Positions 1 to 5,799 of a DNA stretch of 6,597 bases are shown piece by piece. Below the pieces are notes generated by a model that did not search any database, had not been told where the DNA came from, and saw only the letters and a program-made list of their open reading frames with translations. Each line of letters begins with the position of its first letter. The first letter of the stretch is position 1. Source of the stretch: DASZGI01 sp035938995 (GTDB lineage Bacteria; Actinomycetota; Actinomycetes; Streptomycetales; Catenulisporaceae); assembly GCF_035938995.1 (NCBI RefSeq), contig NZ_DASZGI010000323.1, positions 1-6,597 on the forward strand, written 5' to 3'. The position numbers were made by a program, and so were the translations under genes.

Positions 1-478
1 GTGTGCTCGGCCAGTCGGCGGCCAGTTGAAGCGCGATGGCTTGACGCACCGCTTCGCGCTGCCAGGCGGGGATGGGCGTGGCGTAGGTGCCGGAGGTTGG
101 TGCGCGCGGGTTTCGGGTGAGGACCTTGTGTGCGTACCAGCTGATGAGTAGCAACAAGGTGGGCACTGTCAGGTCGCCCTGCAGCAGCTGATCGAGGGCC
201 TCGCGCGGGTCGGTACGTCGCTCACGCCAGCTCGTGCGTTCCTCGTCGAGTAATCCGTCAAGGTCCGAGAAGAAGACCACGCTACCGCCGTAAACCTGAT
301 GGTAGACCCCGGCGACATAACGCACGTCCGCAGCCGCTCTCGGCAGCGGCCCAGCCAGCGCGGGCACCCAGACCAGGGCGGCTCGCGCCAGGCTCCACTG
401 ATCAATGCGCGCAGGCCAGGTCAGGGCGTGCACCAACCAGAAAGGTGGCAGCTCGAACTGATCGCCGACATCGCCCAT
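1..478 (-). CDS. Unrecognised protein, 3' end cut off by the window edge
   Basis: An open frame runs from an ATG at 478-476 to the left edge without a stop (159 complete codons). The start is preceded by GAGAGGTGA on the minus strand, a plausible ribosome binding site about 6-9 bases away. The protein begins MGDVGDQFELPPFWLVHAL. It has a hydrophobic, tryptophan-bearing patch around residues 25-43 and a second hydrophobic stretch (TVPTLLLLISWYAHKVL, roughly residues 104-120); neither is a convincing transmembrane helix. The middle is rich in charged residues (EERTSWRERRTDPREALDQLL). G/C at the third codon position is high but lower than in the sigma-factor genes to the right, so it may be a less adapted, accessory gene. 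I do not recognise the family and assign no function. The alternative is a chance open frame in GC-rich DNA, but the length, start context and amino-acid composition favour a real gene. Confidence 0.55.
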   Translation of the reverse strand, partial: MGDVGDQFELPPFWLVHALTWPARIDQWSLARAALVWVPALAGPLPRAAADVRYVAGVYHQVYGGSVVFFSDLDGLLDEERTSWRERRTDPREALDQLLQGDLTVPTLLLLISWYAHKVLTRNPRAPTSGTYATPIPAWQREAVRQAIALQLAADWPST

Positions 479-581
479 CACCGATCACCTCTCGCGCGGC
501 CAATACGTTAATTTCGTTCCCGCTGATCCGCGATGCGATTCGGGCGACTAGTCGCACACGGAAGCACGGATTTGCGAGCGC

Positions 582-594
582 GCGCTGTCAGCGC
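582..594. repeat. Perfect short inverted repeat GCGCTG-T-CAGCGC
   Basis: Two six-base arms flank a single central T. The symmetry is exact. It lies about 105 bases upstream of the start of the leftward gene that begins at 478, so it could be an operator for that gene. Short perfect palindromes made of G and C are also expected by chance in DNA of this composition. Confidence 0.35.
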
Positions 595-606
595 CACGCA
601 CGAGTA

Positions 607-628
607 CCCGCGCACTCTCACGCGCGGG
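607..628. repeat. Seven-base-pair hairpin CCCGCGC / GCGCGGG
   Basis: The arms at 607-613 and 622-628 are perfectly complementary with an eight-base loop (ACTCTCAC). The stem is entirely G and C and would be stable in RNA or cruciform DNA. There is no T-run on either side, so a classical rho-independent terminator is not supported. It lies 13 bases beyond the 582-594 palindrome. Role unknown. Confidence 0.4.
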
Positions 629-741
629 CCGCGATCGGACGCTGGACGGCACAACCGCCGGATGGAGCCGTCTCCTGAGGCGGCACAACGCCCGCTTCTC
701 TCCCGATGCCGATCTAGTAAGGATTCCAAATCGCCTCTGAG

Positions 742-783
742 GCTTGAACTGGCCTGTTTCAGACAGGATGTTGACAGTCAAGC
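742..783. repeat. Nested imperfect inverted repeat at the end of a minus-strand reading frame
   Basis: The outer arms are GCTTGAACTG (742-751) and CAGTCAAGC (775-783), complementary apart from one missing base. Inside them is a perfect five-base-pair stem with a five-base loop (CCTGTTTCAGACAGG, 753-767). The TGA that closes the minus-strand frame described at 778-973 lies inside the right outer arm. This could be the end of an insertion element or a termination hairpin; there is no clear T-run after it. The surrounding DNA is less GC-rich than its neighbours, which fits imported DNA. Confidence 0.45.
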
Positions 784-973
784 ACTATGTTCATATTCGT
801 CGATCAGCCCACCGAGAATGCTTTCTCGTCGTATCCGGCATTGCTCGACTAGGTCGATGACCCTGGCTCGCGGCCGCGGTGCTAGCAGGCCAAGCGCGAT
901 GTGGTCGGACGTGGCTGTGGTGCCGTACGTAGAAGAGGATGGTATGTGGCCTTCGGTCCACTTGAACCGCCAT
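778..973 (-). pseudogene. Possible C-terminal remnant of an integrase-type transposase
   Basis: A minus-strand frame ends here with a TGA at 780-778. Its last residues read RIRRESILGGLIDEYEHSA. From memory this resembles the ends of some actinobacterial transposon or integrase proteins (patterns like RRxVLGGLINEYExAA), but I cannot confirm this without a search. The frame has no credible start or catalytic motif; its open part extends to 1092 but overlaps the broken membrane-protein gene there. If real, it is only a short C-terminal fragment, with the 742-783 inverted repeat at its end. It could equally be a chance frame. Confidence 0.22.
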
Positions 974-1441
974 TCAGCTGCACCGTCTGGCTCGGCCGAG
1001 CCACGCCCCGGCGCCCACCAGAACGACGCGCAACGCAGCGCCTGCAGGTTTTCACCTGCGCGGATGCATTTTCGGCACGGGGAACGCTCCACCAGGCAGA
1101 GCCGCTACCTCTCGGGTACACCATGTCGGGGTCGCCATGTCCGCAGCCGCCAGCTGGCCGCCGACAGCGGGCAACCGCGAGGCGCCGTTACTCCTCTGGA
1201 CCTGGTCGCGCACGTCAGTGCCGTCGGCGGAGACGAACTGGCTCCACCAAGTGCACTTGGCGCTGCCCACGCAGCGGATCTCGGTGACTGTCCAGGTGCC
1301 CACCCGTCCGTCGCCCAGGTGCGCCGCCCACGCCGGCCTGAGGTCCGCGACGCCGAACCCCGGCAGTCCGGTGAACATGAGCGGGGCGAGGAATCGCCAC
1401 GGAATCGGGGCTTTTCCCCACCCGCTACGGCGCCCGATCAT
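974..1441 (-). pseudogene. Small membrane-anchored protein gene broken by two offsetting frameshifts
   Basis: From ATG 1441-1439 the frame reads a hydrophobic N-terminal helix (WRFLAPLMFTGLPGFGVADL) and then an extracytoplasmic-looking domain with GTWTVTEIRC and CTWWSQFVSADG. This resembles a family of roughly 150-residue actinobacterial hypothetical proteins with two membrane helices flanking a small cysteine-containing domain. At 1136-1139 the meaningful reading jumps to another frame, which continues GDPDMVYPRGSGSAWW, the expected next block of such proteins. At the AAAA run (TTTT at 1049-1052 on the plus strand) reading returns to the first frame and gives a second hydrophobic segment, AALRVVLVGAGAWLG, ending in RARR and a TGA at 976-974. 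Reconstructed length is about 155 residues. One base appears lost at the first site and one gained at the second. Without correction the first frame stops at 1052. It may be a recent pseudogene or carry two sequencing errors. Function unknown; the start has only a weak GGAA ribosome site. Confidence 0.62.
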
Positions 1442-1448
1442 CGGTGTC

Positions 1449-1748
1449 GTGTTCCACACTTTCTCGAACTGGTTCGGCTTGGTGACCGGCATCCTCTGCT
1501 TGCTTCTGCCGCTCGTCCTGCGTGCGCTGAGCCACTGGGTTGACGATGAACGGCTGCGGCTGCGCTGCCGCTCCTGGCCAATGCTCGCCTGCCTGGGCGT
1601 GATGCTCACCGCGGGCAGCATGGTTCGGATGCTCGACTGGACCGGAATCGGCCCGGCGGTGGTCTTCGTGGTGACGGTGATCTGCGCGATCGGGGCCATG
1701 GTATTCGCGATCCGCAACCTGACCGACCGCGCTCCCGGACCCAGCTGA
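1449..1748 (+). CDS. Small membrane protein of unknown function, about 99 residues
   Basis: The frame has very strong G/C third-position bias from about 1446 to its TGA at 1746-1748, whereas the same frame further upstream does not, so I place the start near the GTG at 1449. The start is uncertain: no good ribosome binding site is visible. An ATG at 1377 in the same frame is possible but would overlap the divergent gene. The protein begins MFHTFSNWFGLVTGIL. It has three likely membrane helices at about residues 8-27, 44-61 and 67-88, a short charged loop (HWVDDERLRLRCR) between the first two, and the tail RNLTDRAPGPS. It is divergent from the broken gene at 974-1441, with starts only a few bases apart. 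I do not recognise a functional family and propose no role beyond an inner-membrane location. Confidence 0.6.
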   Translation: MFHTFSNWFGLVTGILCLLLPLVLRALSHWVDDERLRLRCRSWPMLACLGVMLTAGSMVRMLDWTGIGPAVVFVVTVICAIGAMVFAIRNLTDRAPGPS

Positions 1749-2023
1749 TCCTCGCGATGACGGTGGAGATACCGGGAACGTCCTCCTGCCGGGCCGCCCG
1801 CCGATCAGATCGCCGCGCTGACTGATCTACAACAGACTTCACGGGCGAGCCGTAGGTAAGGCACACCTCGAGCACTGCACGCTGCGGAAGCACGTTCAAC
1901 GTGTACCAACTGCTGCGTGACACCCCAGATCACAGGCAGTGGCCGGTTTCCGACCAACACAGGCACTGTGGACGACCGCCGTCTTCCCTTCCGGCAGCAT
2001 GGCTCCGGCTCCTTCGAGCGGCG
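1749..2023. other. Convergent intergenic stretch, no gene seen
   Basis: This lies between the 3' ends of the small membrane protein and the transporter/anti-sigma gene. Frames crossing it have arginine/serine-rich, implausible translations. It contains short repeats: inverted GATCAG (1803-1808) and CTGATC (1822-1827); direct CACAGGCA at 1931-1938 and 1958-1965, the second copy being part of a perfect palindrome CACAG-GCA-CTGTG (1958-1970). No hairpin with a T-run is present, so no rho-independent terminator is called for either gene. Confidence 0.5.
1958..1970. repeat. Palindrome CACAG-GCA-CTGTG
   Basis: Five-base perfect arms surround a three-base centre, about 54 bases beyond the stop codon of the transporter/anti-sigma gene. 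A partial copy of its left half (CACAGGCAGTGG) lies 27 bases to the left. It may be a weak transcript-end hairpin or a protein site; it may also be chance. Confidence 0.25.
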
Positions 2024-3439
2024 TCATCGCTTGTCGAGTTGGGAACCTCGGCCCGCCTGGTGGAGCGCCGCGATGGTGAACTCGAATTGCTTCAGGTACT
2101 CACCGCATCCGTCGCACTCGGCGAGGTGGGCTTGCAACGTCTCGACGAGTTGCGGCGAGAGCGTGCCCTCCAGGTAATCCGTGAGGAGCTCGACCAGATC
2201 CTGGCAAGCGAACTCTTCAGGCTCCGCAGGAGCCGGTGGGCCGGCGATCGACGCGACGAGCAGCACGGCGATCAGCACGGTCGCGCCGGCCATGATCCAG
2301 CCGGCCCGGTTCACCCCGTACGCGTGCGCGATCGACCCGAAGGCCAGCGAGAACGGCAGGAACAGGATCCACGCCAGCGTGCCGGCCCCGGACGAGATCC
2401 CGGCCCTGATATTCGACGGTACCCCGTCGTGCAGCAGCTTGCCCGCCCGGATACCGACGATCGCCAAGAGCAACGCGAGCACGATCTGCGCCAGGATCAC
2501 CGCCGCGAGGGCGTGAGTCCAGGCGAGGATGATCGACGCGGCGGGCGCGCCGACTGCGAGGACGAGCATGACCGCGCGTCGATCCAGGTTGAGTCTGCCG
2601 GTGAGGAAGCCGCCGATGCCGAGGGTCGACACCAGCGCCGCCCAGTAGGGGCCGAAAAGCGCGGCGGGTGCGGCGAAGGCGACCAGCCACAGCGGTCCGA
2701 ACTCGAACACCGCCTGGGAGACCAGTGCGGTCAGCGCGGCCAGCAGCACCGCACGCCGCATGCCGGGTTGTCGGATCATCGTGCGGAAGGTCAGGGCAAT
2801 GTGTCGGCGCAAGGCGACGGCTTCGGTGGCGCGGTGCAGGCGCGGCTCGTCGAACCGGAAGAACGCCGCGACCGCCGCGACGACGAACGGGATCGACACG
2901 AAGTACGTCACCCGCGGCGAGGTCCACGCGGCGAGCACGCCGCCGGCAAGCGCGCTGAGAACGAAAGAGCCGCCCTCGACCATGCGTACTCGGCCGATCC
3001 AAATCTCGTACTGCTCGCTGGAGCCCGTCTCCTCCAACACGACGTCGTACACGACGCTGTCGACTGTGCCCGAGTTCAGCGCGAAGAAGACGCCCAGGAA
3101 CATCGCCGCCACGATGTAGGTCGCCACGTTCGTGCTCAGCCCGCCGATCAGCGTGCTCAGCATCACCGCGACACTCGCGCAGACCATGATCCAGGTACGG
3201 CTCCAGCGATCCGCGAGGATTCCGGAGGGCACCTCGAGCAGCGGCACTACGGCCGCGTACGCGGCGGCCATAAGGCCGATCGAGCGCGCGTTGAAACCGA
3301 TCTGCGTCATGAACAACTTCTCGACCGGCACCCACAACAGGAAGCCCTGCAACGCCACCGCGACCTGCAACGGCGCCAACCGCTGTGCGACGATGCGGCG
3401 CACCGAGCCGACGCCGCCCACCACGTCCACGACGCTCAT
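2024..3439 (-). CDS. MFS transporter fused to a C-terminal zinc anti-sigma (ZAS) domain, 471 residues
   Basis: Residues 1-400 form a major facilitator: about 12 membrane helices (near 22-45, 52-71, 82-102, 105-131, 153-172, 177-195, 230-256, 260-281, 289-308, 309-331, 349-376, 380-399) with the family's motif A in the loop after helix 2 (G73-ILADRWSR). A short Pro/Glu linker (PPAPAEPEE, 401-409) leads to a ZAS domain: C412, the block DLVELLTDYLEG, then H438-x3-C442-x2-C445. The C-x25-H-x3-C-x2-C spacing is that of zinc anti-sigma factors that clasp ECF sigma factors. With 12 helices the C-terminus is cytoplasmic, where a sigma factor could be bound. The ATG at 3439-3437 is chosen because it overlaps the TGA of the upstream sigma-region-4 gene (ATGA) and reading upstream gives non-protein-like Arg/Gly-rich sequence; there is no strong ribosome site, so translation is probably coupled. 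Substrate unknown. Inference: the transporter senses or moves a compound and gates a sigma-type regulator. Confidence 0.92.
   Translation of the reverse strand: MSVVDVVGGVGSVRRIVAQRLAPLQVAVALQGFLLWVPVEKLFMTQIGFNARSIGLMAAAYAAVVPLLEVPSGILADRWSRTWIMVCASVAVMLSTLIGGLSTNVATYIVAAMFLGVFFALNSGTVDSVVYDVVLEETGSSEQYEIWIGRVRMVEGGSFVLSALAGGVLAAWTSPRVTYFVSIPFVVAAVAAFFRFDEPRLHRATEAVALRRHIALTFRTMIRQPGMRRAVLLAALTALVSQAVFEFGPLWLVAFAAPAALFGPYWAALVSTLGIGGFLTGRLNLDRRAVMLVLAVGAPAASIILAWTHALAAVILAQIVLALLLAIVGIRAGKLLHDGVPSNIRAGISSGAGTLAWILFLPFSLAFGSIAHAYGVNRAGWIMAGATVLIAVLLVASIAGPPAPAEPEEFACQDLVELLTDYLEGTLSPQLVETLQAHLAECDGCGEYLKQFEFTIAALHQAGRGSQLDKR
2174..2238 (-). other. Segment encoding the ZAS zinc-binding domain of the transporter fusion
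   Basis: This part of the MFS gene encodes the linker and ligand core from about residue 401 to about residue 422; the remaining ligands, H438, C442 and C445, lie just downstream at about 2105-2128. The sequence runs without interruption from the last membrane helix into the domain, with no stop or frame change, so the fusion is directly visible and does not depend on joining two frames. Codon bias is the same on both sides of the junction, which argues against a recent joining artefact. Confidence 0.7.
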
Positions 3440-3804
3440 CGCCGGTCTGCACCGAAGTGATCGGCCAACCGCGACCACAGGCCGGCGCGCGCCTTGTTCA
3501 AGATCGCCCGCTGCTGCGTCCCGCCCACCCCATACCGGGCGGTGACCTCGCCCGCCTCTTCGCCACGCTCGTCCCGGGCGACGACGACCGACCGCCACGT
3601 CGACGGCAGCTCCTCGACTCCGGCCGCCACCACCCCGGCAACCACGGGATCGTCGGGATCGACCGGTGGCCACGCAGCGGGAAACACACGCCAATGCCCC
3701 GGGTACGGCTCACCGGCCCCCTGAAAACGCCCGCGATCGACCGACGACGCGGGCTCGCCACGCCGCACCCACCGCGCCACCTCCGTCAGGCTGATCCGAC
3801 CCAT
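3436..3804 (-). CDS. ECF sigma factor-like protein with only linker and region 4, 122 residues
   Basis: Residues 26-46 (RFQGAGEPYPGHWRVFPAAW) match the linker found between regions 2 and 4 of a common actinobacterial ECF sigma type (pattern F..W.GHW..P..W). Residues about 57-117 form a region 4 helix-turn-helix: VEELPSTWRSVVVARDERG, then EVTARYGVGGTQQRAILNKARAGL, where QQRAILNKAR corresponds to the usual QRVLLHRGR recognition helix. Region 2, needed for core polymerase binding and -10 opening, is absent: only about 25 residues precede the linker, and an in-frame stop lies 39 bases before the ATG (3804-3802). The ribosome site is GGTGAGG, six bases upstream. The gene overlaps the transporter/anti-sigma gene by ATGA, the usual sigma/anti-sigma order. 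It may be a DNA-binding regulator, a decoy partner for the ZAS domain, or a truncated sigma factor; the intact frame, start and coupling argue against simple decay. Confidence 0.83.
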   Translation of the reverse strand: MGRISLTEVARWVRRGEPASSVDRGRFQGAGEPYPGHWRVFPAAWPPVDPDDPVVAGVVAAGVEELPSTWRSVVVARDERGEEAGEVTARYGVGGTQQRAILNKARAGLWSRLADHFGADRR

Positions 3805-4155
3805 CGCGACCTCACCGCCGCCTTCCGCGCAGAGGGAAGCTCAGAACTCAGAACGTAGTGGATATGTTCATGTCCTGACCTGCAAGGGACCACAACACAG
3901 GGCATAAGGCTTGGCGCCGTCAACCAGCATGCTCTGCGACCAACGGTTTCGGCCCTACACCTTGATCGCCCGAGCGTACTGCCCCAAGGCTTTCAAACCA
4001 CTGTCAGATCAATGTCAGGCACGAACAGAACCATGACGCACAATTGACTCCACCGCCGCCGCCCAACGGATCACTCGTCTCGCCGACACGCATCACCGAC
4101 GCTCGTACTTCTCGGCGCGCATAGTCGCAGCCGTTCGTTGGATGGTGCGGTCGTA
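3805..4155. other. Upstream region of the sigma-4/transporter operon; no gene seen
   Basis: This 351-base stretch separates the end of the ECF42 gene from the start of the sigma-4/MFS pair, all on the minus strand. No frame has convincing coding character; a 35-codon frame on the plus strand beginning at the ATG at 3929 is probably chance. It holds a tandem heptamer (3840-3853) and a spaced repeat TGTCAG (4002-4007, 4013-4018, 11 bases apart). An AT-richer patch near 3868-3876 on the minus strand could be a -10 region, but no -35/-10 pair of known type is clear. The gap is long enough to carry an independent promoter, so the two sigma modules are probably separate transcripts. No terminator hairpin with a T-run follows the ECF42 gene. 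Confidence 0.5.
3840..3853. repeat. Tandem direct repeat CTCAGAA x2
   Basis: Two abutting copies of CTCAGAA (TTCTGAG on the minus strand) lie 36-49 bases upstream of the sigma-4 gene's ATG. The position is right for a binding site in its promoter or leader. It is too short to exclude chance. Confidence 0.3.
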
Positions 4156-5388
4156 TCACGCTGCCTGCGGGATTTCGTTGAGACGGCGGGCGAGAAAGCG
4201 TCGCTCTGAGTCGGTTCGCGCCTGCTCTACGGCAATGCGGTAGGCAGGGATGGCTTCGGCCACGTGGCCGGCGCGCCGCAGCAAGTCCGCGCGGACAGCG
4301 TGCGACAGGGGGCAGGCGGCAACGTCTTCCTGGAGCGTTGGCAGCAGTTCGAGCGCCCGGTCGGGACCGTCCCGGAAGCTGAGCGCGATCAGCCGGTTCA
4401 GCGCGATGACGGGGCTGTCCTGGATGGCCAGGAGGGCGTCGTAGGCCCTGACGATGCGCCCCCAGTCGGTCGACTCGGCTCGGGCGGCGGTCGCGTGGAG
4501 CGCTGCGACGGCGGCCTGGAGACGGTACGGGCCGGAAGGCTGATCAGGCGGGATACCGACCAGGGTCCTGAGTCCGGCGCTGATCTGGTCGCGGTCCCAC
4601 AAAGCCCGGTCCTGCTCGTCGATCGGCATCAGTTCGCCGTCGCGGCCGACGCGTGCGCGGCGTCGTGAATCCTGCAGCAGCATCAGGGTGAGCAGGGCCC
4701 TGGCTTCGTCGTGCGCGGGCAGCAGATCGACCACGAGCAGTGCGAGCCCGATCGCGTCGCGGGTCAGGGCTTCGCGCAACGGCGGACCCTCCGTGGCGCT
4801 ATAGCCTTCAGTGAACAGCAGGTAGATCACGGCCAGGACGCCGTCGATGCGGTCGGCGAGCTGGTCGGCAGGCGGGACGCGGAGCGCGATCCCGGCATTC
4901 CTGATCTTTGTCTTGGTGCGCAGCAGCCGCTGGCTCATCGTCGTCTCAGACACGAGGAACGCCCGCGCCACCTCGCGGGTGGATAGCCCCGTGACCGTCT
5001 TAAGAGTCAGCGCCACGCGCCCGGCGACCGGGAGTGCCTGGTGACAGCAGGCGAACAGCAGTTTGAGCCGGTCGTCCTCTATGGCGCAGGACTGATCGTC
5101 TGCCGGTCGAATCGCGGCTTGCAGGTCGGAGAGCCTCTCGAGTTCGGTGCGGCGGCGTCTGAGGACGTCCAGGACGCGGTTGCGCGCGACGCTCAGCCAG
5201 GCCTCCGGCTTGTCGGGGACGCCGTGGATCGGCCACTTGATCAGGGCACGCTCGACGGCGTCCTGCCGGCAGTCTTCGGCCAGGTCGAAGTCGCCGGTCA
5301 GGCGGACGAGCGTGGCCACGACGGCCAGGCGTCCGTGCCGGACCGCCCCGGCGACGGTGTCGGGTGCGGTCGCGCGGTCAGGGGTCAC
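4156..5388 (-). CDS. ECF42-type RNA polymerase sigma factor with C-terminal extension, 410 residues
   Basis: Region 2 spans about residues 14-78 (LTGDFDLAEDCRQDAVERAL, then PEAWLSVARNRVLDVLRRRR). Region 4 spans about 106-165 (LKLLFACCHQALP, then TVTGLSTREVARAFLVSETTM and QRLLRTKTKI). Residues about 178-410 form the long helical extension typical of this group, beginning with RIDGVLAVIYLLFTEGYSA and ending in helix-pair repeats (WGRIVRAYDALLAI; AIPAYRIAVEQA). Usual group length is about 400, so it is complete. In this family the extension, rather than an anti-sigma factor, is thought to control activity, and genes for DGPF proteins lie beside it, as here. The GTG start (5388-5386) overlaps the TGA of the DGPF gene (GTGA), with GAAGG seven bases upstream inside that gene, so the two are translationally coupled. 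The promoter-like site at 5800-5826 suggests autoregulation. The inducing signal is not evident. Confidence 0.95.
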   Translation of the reverse strand: MTPDRATAPDTVAGAVRHGRLAVVATLVRLTGDFDLAEDCRQDAVERALIKWPIHGVPDKPEAWLSVARNRVLDVLRRRRTELERLSDLQAAIRPADDQSCAIEDDRLKLLFACCHQALPVAGRVALTLKTVTGLSTREVARAFLVSETTMSQRLLRTKTKIRNAGIALRVPPADQLADRIDGVLAVIYLLFTEGYSATEGPPLREALTRDAIGLALLVVDLLPAHDEARALLTLMLLQDSRRRARVGRDGELMPIDEQDRALWDRDQISAGLRTLVGIPPDQPSGPYRLQAAVAALHATAARAESTDWGRIVRAYDALLAIQDSPVIALNRLIALSFRDGPDRALELLPTLQEDVAACPLSHAVRADLLRRAGHVAEAIPAYRIAVEQARTDSERRFLARRLNEIPQAA

Positions 5389-5750
5389 TCAGTGGCCTTC
5401 GGGCGGTCATCCGGGCCGCCCATGGAGTGGATGGGCCGGATCTCCAGGCGGCCCTGGTAGGCCATGTTGTGCTTGAGCGCCTGCTCGATGGCCTCGTCGA
5501 GGTCTTTGCACTCGATGACGGCCACGCCGGCGATCCACTCGGCCGACTCGGTGAAGGGGCCGTCGGTGATGAGTACCTTGCCGTCGCGTACGCGCACCGT
5601 TGTGGCATCGGACTTCGGCTGAAGCCGAATCCCCTGGAGGTACGCCCCCTTGTCGATCATGTAGTCGAACCAGCCGTCGATCGAGGGGGCCGCGGCGTCG
5701 TCGGCCTCGGTGGTTTCGGGGTCGATCACGATGAACATCGCGTACTTCAC
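5385..5750 (-). CDS. DGPF/YCII-domain protein paired with the ECF42 sigma factor, 121 residues
   Basis: The YCII-like alpha/beta fold begins MKYAMFIVIDPE and carries the signature DGPFTE at residues 63-68, followed by WIAGVAVIECKDLDEAIEQAL and ending GRLEIRPIHSMGG. Length is normal for the family (about 115-140). Proteins of this kind occur beside ECF42 sigma genes and are members of their regulons; their biochemical activity is not established, though the fold is related to small dimeric enzymes and binding proteins. The GTG start (5750-5748) is fixed by an excellent ribosome site, AAGGAG, six bases upstream. The gene is first in a two-gene operon and its last codons overlap the sigma gene start. 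The ECF-type promoter at 5800-5826 lies about 50 bases upstream. Confidence 0.95.
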   Translation of the reverse strand: MKYAMFIVIDPETTEADDAAAPSIDGWFDYMIDKGAYLQGIRLQPKSDATTVRVRDGKVLITDGPFTESAEWIAGVAVIECKDLDEAIEQALKHNMAYQGRLEIRPIHSMGGPDDRPKATE

Positions 5751-5799
5751 GGTGCGCTCCTTGGTCCGTGGGCCGCCGTCGGCGAGTCCTCACCGATAT

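Larger units (their letters stand above)
479..973. other. About 500 bases without an intact gene; inverted repeats and a possible mobile-element remnant
   Basis: Open frames on both strands here have arginine/serine/proline-rich translations and poor third-position bias, so none is accepted as a gene. The stretch holds three inverted repeats (582-594, 607-628, 742-783) and a minus-strand frame tail that may be part of a transposase (778-973). Base composition is uneven: very GC-rich around 570-680, and noticeably more AT-rich around 505-530 and 715-800. The AT-rich patch at 505-530 lies just upstream of the leftward gene and could hold its promoter, but I see no clear -35/-10 pair. Confidence 0.5.

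Noticed and set aside
533..1543. A 336-codon plus-strand frame
   Set aside because: Composition is Arg/Ser/Pro/His-rich without domains, and it is antisense to the better supported broken membrane-protein gene.
1442..1717. N-terminal extension of the minus-strand frame up to an ATG at 1717
   Set aside because: This part is the mirror of the plus-strand membrane protein, whose frame has much stronger third-position bias.
1606..1923. A 105-codon minus-strand frame across the convergent region
   Set aside because: Arg/Ser/Pro-rich translation, overlaps the well-supported plus-strand membrane protein, and shows no domain.
2217..3452. A 411-codon minus-strand frame inside the transporter gene
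   Set aside because: Out-of-frame shadow rich in Arg and Gly; the overlapping frame encodes clear membrane helices and MFS motif A.
1901..3460. A 519-codon open frame on the plus strand
   Set aside because: It lies antisense to the MFS-ZAS gene; its translation is almost entirely Arg/Asp/Glu/Gln/His, the typical mirror of a high-GC gene, with no domain.
3440..3694. An 85-residue N-terminal extension of the transporter up to an ATG at 3694
   Set aside because: The extension is Arg/Gly-rich shadow of the sigma-4 gene; the ATG overlapping that gene's stop gives a normal MFS N-terminus.
3929..4036. A 35-codon plus-strand frame in the intergenic region
   Set aside because: No ribosome site, no homology I recognise, and ordinary codon use; most likely chance.
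4264..5044. Several plus-strand frames across the ECF42 gene
   Set aside because: They are antisense shadows of a gene with unmistakable sigma region 2 and region 4 sequences.
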